In this document: positions 6,417-12,467 of the stretch, piece by piece | Position numbering within the stretch: the stretch's first letter is position 1 | How the letters are laid out: each line of letters opens with the position of its first letter | From: Hydrogenothermaceae bacterium | GTDB taxonomy: Bacteria > Aquificota > Aquificia > Aquificales > Hydrogenothermaceae | Direction: 5' to 3' | NCBI GenBank assembly: GCA_026984355.1 | Contig: JALSSG010000105.1 | Location: 1-14,606 of the forward strand | DNA length: 14,606 bases | The notes under the pieces: model-generated | Databases searched by the model: none | Seen by the model: the letters and a program-made list of their open reading frames with translations, nothing else | Told to the model about the DNA's origin: nothing | Translations under genes and position numbers: made by a program

Positions 6417-7721
6417 ATGAAGTATTACATAAGAACTTTCGGTTGTCAGATGAATATATATGATTCAGAAAAGATGGCAGGAATATTAAAAACCCTCGGA
6501 TATGAACCTGCAAGGGATTGGAAAGAAGCTGATGTTATTCTTGTAAATACCTGTTCTGTTAGAGAAAAACCAGACCAAAAGGTTTTGTCTGCTCTTGGAG
6601 AGTTTAAAAAGATAAAAAAAGAAAAACCAGATGCTATTATTGGAGTTTGTGGATGTCTTGCTCAAAGGGCTGGTTATGAAATACTTCAGAAAGCACCATT
6701 TATAGATATGGTATTTGGAACAACTAATATTCATCATCTACCAAAATTATTAGAAGAAGCAAAGTCAGGAAATAAAGCCGTAGAAATAATAGAAGAGATA
6801 GACGAAGGAGAAGCTGAATTAGATAAATATCCTACTGTAAGAGAAAATAAGTATACGGCGTATGTAACCATCATAAGAGGATGTGATAAAAAATGTACTT
6901 ACTGTATAGTTCCATACACAAGAGGCAAAGAAAGAAGTAGAAGGATAGGTGAAATTTTGCAGGAAGTTCAATACTTAGTTGAAGATGGAGTAAAAGAAAT
7001 TCATCTTATTGGTCAAAATGTTACAGCTTATGGAAAAGATTTAGGTGATGTTAAGTTTTGGGAACTTCTATATGCTGTAGCTAATGTTGATGGTGTGGAA
7101 AGGATTAGATTTACCACAGGACATCCAAGAGATTTAGATGAAGATATTATAAAAGCTATGGCTGATATTCCACAGGTTTGTGAAGCTTTACATTTACCTA
7201 TTCAAGCAGGTTCTGACAGAGTTTTAGAAGCAATGGATAGAGGATATACTCAAAAAGAATATCTGCAAAAGATAGAACTTTTAAAGAAATATATTCCAGA
7301 TATTGCTCTTTCTACTGATATTATAGTTGGTTTTCCTGGTGAGACTTATGAGGATTATTTAGAAACTGTAAAGGTTGTAAAAGAAGTTGAGTATGACCAG
7401 GTTTTTGCTTTTAAATATTCTCCAAGACCGGGAACACCTGCAGCAGAAATGGAAATGACTGAAAAACCAGAGGTTGTAAGTAAGTGGCTAAGTGAACTTA
7501 TAAATATCCAAAAAGATATTTCTTTTAAGAAAAATCTTCAATACGAAGGTAAAACAGTTGAAGTTTTAGTAGAAGAAGAAAAAGAAGATGGTAGTTTAGT
7601 TGGCAGGACAAGGACAAATAAGCTTGTTCATTTGAAAGGTAGGAATAACTTATTAGGTAGATTGGTTAATGTAAAAATAACACAGGCAAATAGGTTCTCA
7701 TTAGTAGGGGAAGTAATTTAA
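6417..7721 (+). CDS. miaB: tRNA-2-methylthio-N6-dimethylallyladenosine synthase (MiaB)
   Basis: MiaB is a radical-SAM methylthiotransferase that adds a methylthio group at C2 of i6A37 in tRNAs reading UNN codons. The 434-residue protein has the three family parts. The N-terminal UPF0004 domain (1 to about 115) has Cys10, Cys46 and Cys80, which bind the auxiliary cluster. The radical SAM domain (about 145-370) has CDKKCTYC, with Cys156, Cys160 and Cys163. The C-terminal TRAM domain (about 372-434) binds tRNA. The motifs GCQMN, NTCSVRE, PYTRGKERSR and TDIIVGFPGET favour MiaB over the related RimO and MtaB. AGGAGAAAGG before ATG 6417 supports the start. It is divergent from dnaK and followed 39 nt later by the BFN-domain gene, probably in one transcript. 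Confidence 0.96.
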   Translation: MKYYIRTFGCQMNIYDSEKMAGILKTLGYEPARDWKEADVILVNTCSVREKPDQKVLSALGEFKKIKKEKPDAIIGVCGCLAQRAGYEILQKAPFIDMVFGTTNIHHLPKLLEEAKSGNKAVEIIEEIDEGEAELDKYPTVRENKYTAYVTIIRGCDKKCTYCIVPYTRGKERSRRIGEILQEVQYLVEDGVKEIHLIGQNVTAYGKDLGDVKFWELLYAVANVDGVERIRFTTGHPRDLDEDIIKAMADIPQVCEALHLPIQAGSDRVLEAMDRGYTQKEYLQKIELLKKYIPDIALSTDIIVGFPGETYEDYLETVKVVKEVEYDQVFAFKYSPRPGTPAAEMEMTEKPEVVSKWLSELINIQKDISFKKNLQYEGKTVEVLVEEEKEDGSLVGRTRTNKLVHLKGRNNLLGRLVNVKITQANRFSLVGEVI

Positions 7722-7760
7722 ATTAAAAATAGATTTTGATAGAGAAAGGAGGAGCCTGTT

Positions 7761-8243
7761 ATGATTGAAGTTTTTGTGCAGGGTATAACGTTAGACCCTA
7801 TCACTAACATGCCTATCGTAGTTTTAAAAAGTAAAGAAGGTAAGGAAGTTCTACCTATCTGGATAGGAGTGTTTGAGGCAAATGCAATAGCTATGGAATT
7901 GGAAAATGTTGAAAGACCAAGACCTATGACTCATGACCTTGTAAGTTCACTTTTATGTAATCTTGGAGCGAATGTTGACTATATAGTTATTCACACCTTA
8001 AAAGATAATACCTACTATGCTGATATAGTATTGACTGTGAATGGAGAGCAAATTAGAATTGATTCTAGACCAAGTGATGCTATTAATATAGCTCTAAGAT
8101 GTAAAGCACCAATATTTGTTGAAGAGCAGGTTATAAAATCGTCTATAGAAGATGTTGAAGAAAAAACCAATCTTGAAGAAGATGATATAAAAGAATGGCT
8201 TGAGTCTTTAAAGCCTGAAGATTTTAAAAAACTGGAGCATTAA
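7761..8243 (+). CDS. BFN/DUF151-domain protein (bifunctional nuclease family)
   Basis: This 160-residue protein matches the DUF151/BFN family, whose founding members were described as bifunctional nucleases. The domain covers about residues 1-130. It has the opening strands with VVLKSKEGKEVLPIWIG, the helix with ANAIAMELENVERPRPMTHDL, and the signature IDSRPSDAINIALRCKAPIFV. The last 30 residues are acidic and helical, a tail often seen in bacterial members. Nuclease activity cannot be judged from sequence. The start is strongly supported by AAGGAGGAG before ATG 7761. It follows miaB by 39 nt. Its stop overlaps the fabH stop from the opposite strand by 4 nt (8240-8243). Confidence 0.92.
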   Translation: MIEVFVQGITLDPITNMPIVVLKSKEGKEVLPIWIGVFEANAIAMELENVERPRPMTHDLVSSLLCNLGANVDYIVIHTLKDNTYYADIVLTVNGEQIRIDSRPSDAINIALRCKAPIFVEEQVIKSSIEDVEEKTNLEEDDIKEWLESLKPEDFKKLEH

Positions 8244-8267
8244 ACCTTAATAGTAAGTGCTCCCCAG
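8232..8267. terminator. weak hairpin spanning the DUF151/fabH stop codons (possible bidirectional terminator)
   Basis: GGAGCA (8234-8239) pairs with TGCTCC (8258-8263). The stem can extend to CTGG/CCAG if two bases bulge. The two convergent stop codons lie in the loop, which contains a smaller TTAA/TTAA pairing. No T-run follows on either strand, so it is at best a weak terminator. Part of the sequence is constrained by the end of fabH. Confidence 0.3.
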
Positions 8268-9172
8268 GTTAAACCGCCGCCAAAAGCGGTTAATAATATA
8301 TAATCACCAGAATGAAATCTCCCTTCTTCTTTTGCTTCATACATAGCTATAGGTATTGAAGCCGCGCTTGTATTACCGTATCTATGTATATTTGAAAAAA
8401 CTTTTTCCTCTGGAATATCTAACCTTTCAGCAATAGCTCTTATTATTCTTATATTAGCCTGATGGGGAATTACAAGCTTTATATCATCTAAAGAAAGGCC
8501 TGCTTTTTCCAGTGCTTTCATTGAAGCATCTGCCATGTTCTTTACAGCTAATTTAAAGGTTTCTCTACCTCTCATTTTTATTTTTTCACCAACAGGACAG
8601 TATAAAGAACCCCAGTGAGAACCATCAGAATGCATAACAGCAGAAAGTATGCCTTTATCATTGTCTGTTTTAGATAAAACTACGGCTCCAGCACCATCAC
8701 CAAATAAAACAGCTGTTGTTCTATCATTCCAGTCTACTATCTTAGAAAAGACTTCAGTTCCAACTACAAGAATATTTTCTGCCTGTCCTGAAGCTATAAA
8801 AGTTCTTGCTAAGGTTAGAGCATATATAAATCCACTACATGCTGCAGATATATCAAATGCCATAGGTTTATTACATTTTAATTTATCTGCCAGAAAACAT
8901 GCTGTTGATGGGAAAATCATATCTGGTGTTGATGTTGCTACTATAACTACATCTATATCTTTTGGATGCATCCCTGCTTTTTCTAAAGCTTCTTTCGCAG
9001 CATAATAACCTAAATCGCTGGCTTTTTCCCATTCTTCTGCTATTCTTCTTTCTTTTATTCCTGTTCTTGTAGTAATCCACTCATCAGAAGTGTCTAAAAA
9101 TTTTTCTAAATCTTCATTTGTAAGAATACGAGGAGGAACATACATTCCAAGTCCAACTAATTCACAAGCCAT
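8240..9172 (-). CDS. fabH: beta-ketoacyl-ACP synthase III (FabH)
   Basis: FabH condenses an acyl-CoA starter, usually acetyl-CoA, with malonyl-ACP to begin type II fatty-acid synthesis in the cytoplasm. The 310-residue length is normal. The catalytic triad is visible: Cys112 in DISAACSGF, His237 in IPHQAN and Asn267 in YGNTSAAS. N-terminal TRTGIKERR and C-terminal AFGGGLTWGA are family signatures. The start ATG 9172-9170 is 10 nt after the plsX stop, with AAGAGG just upstream. It is the last gene of the YceD-rpmF-plsX-fabH cluster. Its stop overlaps the convergent DUF151 gene. Confidence 0.97.
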   Translation of the reverse strand: MACELVGLGMYVPPRILTNEDLEKFLDTSDEWITTRTGIKERRIAEEWEKASDLGYYAAKEALEKAGMHPKDIDVVIVATSTPDMIFPSTACFLADKLKCNKPMAFDISAACSGFIYALTLARTFIASGQAENILVVGTEVFSKIVDWNDRTTAVLFGDGAGAVVLSKTDNDKGILSAVMHSDGSHWGSLYCPVGEKIKMRGRETFKLAVKNMADASMKALEKAGLSLDDIKLVIPHQANIRIIRAIAERLDIPEEKVFSNIHRYGNTSAASIPIAMYEAKEEGRFHSGDYILLTAFGGGLTWGALTIKV

Positions 9173-9182
9173 AATAAACCTC

Positions 9183-10208
9183 TTAAGATAATTCTTCTTT
9201 TAGTTCTTCAGGAAGTAGATGATTAATATTATCGAAAAGTTTTTCATTAAAATGAGTTTTTTCAAATTCAGCAGCTACTTTTAATGCATTTTTTATAGCT
9301 TTTGAATCAGCTCTACCATGAGTTATTATACAGGTTCCTTTTATACCAAGAAGAGGTGCTCCGCCATATTCTGCATAATCTGCCTTTTTCTTAAATCTTT
9401 TTATAGCAGGATATATTAGTAAAGCTCCAAGTTTTGTAATTATACTTTTTTTGACTTCCTGTTTTAACATTTCTAAAATAACCAATCCCAAGCTTTCACT
9501 TGTTTTTAAAACTACATTTCCTACAAATCCATCGCATACTATTACATCAAAATCACCAGTAAAAATATCTCTTCCTTCTGCATTTCCTATAAAGTTTAGC
9601 TTTGTCATTTTTAAAAGGGGATATGTATCTTTTACAAGTTCATTTCCTTTACCTTCTTCTTCTCCTACACTTAATATGCCTACTTTTGGATTTTCTGAAC
9701 TTTTTAAAATTTCTTTTGCATATGTATGTCCCATTACTGCAAAATAGACTAGATGCCTTGGTCTTGAGTCAACATTTGCTCCTACATCTATCAAAACTGT
9801 TGGTTTTCCTTTTTTTGTTGGAAATGCTACAGCTATTCCTGGTCTTTCTATACCCGGAGATGCACCAATTATAAACTTAGCCACAGCCATAGCTGCTCCT
9901 GTGTTCCCTGCAGATACAAAAGCTTTTGCTTTTCCTTCTCTGACTAGTTTTCCAGCAATGTGCATAGACGAGTTTCTTTTTTTTCTAAAGGCTATAGAAG
10001 GTGGCTCATCCATTTCTATAACATCTTCAGCATGGATTATTTCTATTGGAAGATTTTCTCCTTTGTATTTTTTGAGAAGTTTTTGAAGTGTATCTTTTTT
10101 TCCAACTAAGTAAACACCTATGTTAAACTCTCTGACAAATTCAACAGCACCTTTGACTGTACTGGAAGGGGCATAATCCCCTCCCATAGCATCTAATGCT
10201 ATATACAA
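9183..10208 (-). CDS. plsX: phosphate acyltransferase PlsX
   Basis: PlsX is a peripheral membrane enzyme that converts acyl-ACP and phosphate to acyl-phosphate. PlsY uses that product to acylate glycerol-3-phosphate in phospholipid synthesis. The 341-residue length and the motifs ALDAMGGDYAP (4-14), SAGNTGAAMA, FPTKKGKPTVLIDVGANVD, CDGFVGNVVLKTSE and EYGGAPLLGIKG are diagnostic. The start is TTG 10208-10206, which directly abuts the rpmF stop (10211-10209) with no base between. No other start in this frame precedes MYIALDAM, and a GAGG lies about 8-11 nt upstream inside rpmF. The arrangement implies translational coupling to rpmF. It is followed 10 nt later by fabH. Confidence 0.97.
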   Translation of the reverse strand: MYIALDAMGGDYAPSSTVKGAVEFVREFNIGVYLVGKKDTLQKLLKKYKGENLPIEIIHAEDVIEMDEPPSIAFRKKRNSSMHIAGKLVREGKAKAFVSAGNTGAAMAVAKFIIGASPGIERPGIAVAFPTKKGKPTVLIDVGANVDSRPRHLVYFAVMGHTYAKEILKSSENPKVGILSVGEEEGKGNELVKDTYPLLKMTKLNFIGNAEGRDIFTGDFDVIVCDGFVGNVVLKTSESLGLVILEMLKQEVKKSIITKLGALLIYPAIKRFKKKADYAEYGGAPLLGIKGTCIITHGRADSKAIKNALKVAAEFEKTHFNEKLFDNINHLLPEELKEELS

Positions 10209-10391
10209 TTAGACAACCTCTATAACCTCTTTATCTTTATAATATCCACAGTGAGGACATACTCTGTGAGGTGGTTTAGGTTGACTACATTCTGGGCATA
10301 TAGAGTATCCTGGTATAGATAATTTTTTCATCCATTGAGCTTTTCTCATTGCTGTTTTTGACTTAGATTTTTTTCTTTTTGGAGCTGCCAT
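10209..10391 (-). CDS. rpmF: 50S ribosomal protein L32 (zinc-ribbon form)
   Basis: L32 is a small structural protein of the large ribosomal subunit. The 60-residue sequence begins MAAPKRKKSKSKTAMRKAQW, which is characteristic. It keeps both zinc-ribbon pairs: Cys32/Cys35 in CPEC and Cys45/Cys48 in CPHC. This is therefore the Zn-dependent C+ type. AAGGAGG lies 10 nt upstream of the ATG at 10391-10389. It sits between the YceD-family gene and plsX in the classical order, with plsX starting immediately at its stop. Confidence 0.97.
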   Translation of the reverse strand: MAAPKRKKSKSKTAMRKAQWMKKLSIPGYSICPECSQPKPPHRVCPHCGYYKDKEVIEVV

Positions 10392-10448
10392 TAAACTATA
10401 ACCTCCTTAGAGCTTTAAATAAACAAACAACAATTATATCAGATTTAA

Positions 10449-11003
10449 TCATTTTTTTGAAATATTCTTTTTATCTAACAGGTGTTTTAACTTTGCAAAG
10501 GGAGAATTCTCTCTTTTTTGTTCTTCTTCGCAATTACATTTATTTTCATTTTTATTGCTACCACATATTGGGCAAATTCCCTGGCAGTTTTCATCACAAA
10601 GTGGTTTCATAGGTGTTTGCACTATTATTTCTTCTCTTACAAGTTCATTCACATTAAAGTTTTCTTCATCTTCTAAGTACTCAACATCAAGGTCTTTTTC
10701 CTTTAGTTCTTTATTTTTTCCAAGTTTTTTTGAGAAAACTATACTACTTGAACCAGATAAATCCATATTAAAAGGTTCTAAACATCTGCTACACTCCACT
10801 TTTATATCGCTATTTATATCTATAGATACAACATACCCTTCTTTATCTTTTATTATGTAAAGATTAACATCAACGTCTTTTCCGTTATTACTGTACTCTT
10901 TTGGTAATTCAAGGCTTTCAAAAGGTAGTTTTATACTTTTTTGAATAAAGTTCTCATGTTTCATTTCTTCTTTTAAATTCAGTATATATTTTTTCTTTTT
11001 CAT
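10449..11003 (-). CDS. YceD family (DUF177) protein, 23S rRNA-accumulation factor family
   Basis: YceD/DUF177 proteins are typically encoded just upstream of rpmF and are linked to 23S rRNA accumulation. This one has about 184 residues from ATG 11003-11001. Its conserved Cys motifs are CSRC (71-74) in CSRCLEPF and the C-terminal C-X3-C-X3-C-X2-C block (136-147) in LCDENCQGICPIC. Two further cysteines (156, 158) follow in a Lys/Glu-rich tail. The cysteines could form zinc sites. The frame opens three codons earlier at GTG 11012, but AGGTGA overlaps that codon and is well placed for the ATG, so I prefer the ATG. The gap to rpmF is 57 nt, and the gene leads the rpmF-plsX-fabH operon. Confidence 0.9.
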   Translation of the reverse strand: MKKKKYILNLKEEMKHENFIQKSIKLPFESLELPKEYSNNGKDVDVNLYIIKDKEGYVVSIDINSDIKVECSRCLEPFNMDLSGSSSIVFSKKLGKNKELKEKDLDVEYLEDEENFNVNELVREEIIVQTPMKPLCDENCQGICPICGSNKNENKCNCEEEQKRENSPFAKLKHLLDKKNISKK

Positions 11004-11039
11004 TTTTCTCACCTACTATTTTTAATTTCGGCTTTAATT

Positions 11040-11063
11040 TATGCTAAAAAGCTTTTTGTTCAA
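11040..11063 (-). promoter_or_regulatory. possible promoter of the YceD-rpmF-plsX-fabH cluster
   Basis: On the minus strand TTGAAC (11063-11058) overlaps the stop of the CsgG-like gene. It is followed about 16 nt later by the A/T-rich hexamer TAAATT. The -35 is good and the -10 is poor, so this is tentative. The cluster could also be read through from the CsgG-like gene 56 nt upstream. Confidence 0.25.
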
Positions 11064-11788
11064 TTTTTATACCTGTAATAGTCTTCTGGAACAAGTTGTG
11101 AAATTTTCTTTACTGCATCATTTAACATAACCATAATAGCTTTTTCCATAGGTGTGTTTTTGTATTTAGATAAACCAACACCTAAAGGTATATGAAGTAT
11201 ACCGCCTATTATGGCACCTACGTTAAAACTTGATGCTTTACCTTCAACAATAGTTGAGTTTATTATTCTTCCGGTTCTAACATCAATAAGTCTTAGGTTT
11301 AAAGCTATATAAGCTTCTTTTAACTTTCCACTAACTCCACCAATTAGGGGAACTTTTCTAATAAGTCCTCCAACGGTACCTTTTATACCTTCTGCATTAG
11401 GTTCAAAGGCAACTATAGAACCAACTACAAGAATATCTGCTCCTTCCATAAGTCCTTTTTCAGGAGCTTTTTCTTTATTTATATATCCACTTTCAGAAAG
11501 TCTCATTTCTTCTTTTATTGCTCCTAAACCTTCACCTCTTTCTAAAACTATAAATTTGCCAGATTTAACCAGTGCATCTACTAACATATCTCTAATACCA
11601 CTTCCAATTCTTCCATAGCATTTTGCTGCTTTACATTTAAAAGAGGCTACAGCTATCCTTGCTTTGGGACCTTCGTATTTGAGTGTTTCATTTACTGAAG
11701 TCTGAGTTGTTTGGATAGAAGTTGTTTTTACACCAGAACAGCTAAACAACATAATAATTGCAGGTAAGATTAATAAAAGTTTTCTCAT
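11060..11788 (-). CDS. CsgG-family outer-membrane lipoprotein
   Basis: This 242-residue protein belongs to the CsgG/HfaB family. The best-known member forms the outer-membrane pore that secretes curli subunits. A signal peptide ends in the lipobox LFSC at Cys17, so it should be lipidated. The mature part has typical blocks: ARIAVASF (43-50), IGSGIRDMLVDALVKSGKF (61-79), VLERG, GADILVVGSI (116-125) and an ALNLRLIDVRTGRII strand pair (162-176). Two Gly/hydrophobic stretches (about 134-155 and 185-208) lie where CsgG has its membrane-spanning hairpins. AAAGGAGG precedes ATG 11788-11786. No csgA, csgB, csgE or csgF homologue is nearby, so curli secretion is not implied. An orphan CsgG-type lipoprotein is the safest description. 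Confidence 0.87.
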   Translation of the reverse strand: MRKLLLILPAIIMLFSCSGVKTTSIQTTQTSVNETLKYEGPKARIAVASFKCKAAKCYGRIGSGIRDMLVDALVKSGKFIVLERGEGLGAIKEEMRLSESGYINKEKAPEKGLMEGADILVVGSIVAFEPNAEGIKGTVGGLIRKVPLIGGVSGKLKEAYIALNLRLIDVRTGRIINSTIVEGKASSFNVGAIIGGILHIPLGVGLSKYKNTPMEKAIMVMLNDAVKKISQLVPEDYYRYKN

Positions 11789-11814
11789 GTTTTATCCTCC
11801 TTTATAGATAACGA

Positions 11815-11843
11815 ATGATAATTAGTATTTTTAGAAGTTCTAA
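11815..11843 (-). promoter_or_regulatory. candidate promoter of the CsgG-family gene
   Basis: On the minus strand TATCAT (11820-11815) lies 17 nt from TTAGAA (11843-11838). The -10 hexamer is identical to that of the dnaK promoter, while the -35 is poor. The -35 lies inside the palindrome at 11829-11845. Transcription would start about 20 nt before the ATG. Confidence 0.35.
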
Positions 11844-11845
11844 AA
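11829..11845. promoter_or_regulatory. 8-bp perfect palindrome (candidate operator) between the CsgG-family gene and dcd
   Basis: The arms TTTTAGAA (11829-11836) and TTCTAAAA (11838-11845) are exact reverse complements around a single G. The site overlaps the candidate -35 of the minus-strand lipoprotein gene and lies 58 nt upstream of the dcd start. A regulatory protein binding here could affect both divergent genes. It is different in sequence from the palindrome at 3045-3062. Confidence 0.4.
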
Positions 11846-11903
11846 TAAAATAATGTTAATAAAAATCTATTATAAAGCACAACATAAAAAGAGGTTTAAA
11901 ATT

Positions 11904-12443
11904 ATGATTTTAAATGATGGAACTTTGAGAAAACTTATACAGGAAAAAAAGTTGATAATTGACCCTTTAGAGGATTATCAAATTCAGGCTTCATCTGTAG
12001 ATTTACGGCTTGGAAATGAATTTCTTATCTTTCCAGAAAATATTGGTATTATTGATATTAGAAGCATAAATTTAAATAATGCAATAGAAAAAATACAGGT
12101 TGATGATTATTTTATAATTCAACCTAAAAAGTTTGTTTTAGCTACTACAATTGAATATGTAAAATTGCCAGATGATATTACTGCTTTTGTAGAAGGTCGT
12201 TCTTCGCTTGGTAGATTAGGTCTTTTTATAGAAAATGCAGGCTGGGTTGATGCAGGTTTCGAAGGAAACATAACGCTGGAGTTTTTTAATGCAAATAGTG
12301 TTCCTATTAAGATTTATCCGGGAATGCGTATATGTCAGCTTGTTTTTGCAAAAATGGTTGAAAAAGCTCAAAGACCTTATAGAGGGAAATATTATGGTCA
12401 AAAAGGTACAACAATGTCAAAGATTTATATGGATAAATACTAA
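11904..12443 (+). CDS. dcd: dCTP deaminase (possibly bifunctional, dUMP-forming)
   Basis: Dcd deaminates dCTP to dUTP to supply the dTMP pathway. Bifunctional members go on to dUMP. The protein has 179 residues from ATG 11904. Family signatures are QASSVDLRLG (28-37), EGRSSLGRLG (97-106), AGWVDAGFEGNITLEF (112-127) with the probable catalytic Glu126, and the C-terminal GKYYGQKGTTMSKIY. The Ala-Gly before the Val-Asp resembles the bifunctional mycobacterial enzyme (TAGFIDPGF) more than E. coli Dcd, which has Ala-His there. A dUTPase activity is therefore possible. The frame opens at ATG 11853, but GAGG nine bases before 11904 and the family N-terminus MILND support the later start. It is followed 24 nt later by the beta-propeller-like gene. 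Confidence 0.94.
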   Translation: MILNDGTLRKLIQEKKLIIDPLEDYQIQASSVDLRLGNEFLIFPENIGIIDIRSINLNNAIEKIQVDDYFIIQPKKFVLATTIEYVKLPDDITAFVEGRSSLGRLGLFIENAGWVDAGFEGNITLEFFNANSVPIKIYPGMRICQLVFAKMVEKAQRPYRGKYYGQKGTTMSKIYMDKY

Positions 12444-12467
12444 AATTTTCTGTAGAGGTATTCAGGT

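Noticed and set aside
6298..6513. 71-residue open frame on the minus strand over the dnaK-miaB gap and miaB start
   Set aside because: It overlaps the well-supported miaB start and the dnaK promoter, has no ribosome-binding site and is Phe/Leu/Asn/Ser-rich low-complexity sequence typical of antisense translation of AT-rich DNA.
8649..9005. 118-residue plus-strand frame inside fabH
   Set aside because: It is the antisense of the conserved FabH core, with no ribosome-binding site or recognisable domain.
9451..9874. Two overlapping plus-strand frames (98 and 90 residues) inside plsX
   Set aside because: Both are antisense shadows of conserved PlsX codons with biased Phe/Leu/Ser composition.
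11041..11059. AAAAAGCTTTTT self-complementary run near the end of the CsgG-family gene, considered as a terminator
   Set aside because: It has no loop, a negligible GC stem and no proper T-tract after it on the relevant strand.
11804..11826. Possible Fur box in the GATAAC/GATAAT-containing stretch before the CsgG-family gene
   Set aside because: Only partial agreement with the 19-bp consensus; in DNA this AT-rich the match is not persuasive.
11853..11903. Longer dcd start at ATG 11853 adding 17 residues
   Set aside because: No ribosome-binding site precedes it, the extra residues do not match the family N-terminus, and GAGG is well placed for ATG 11904.
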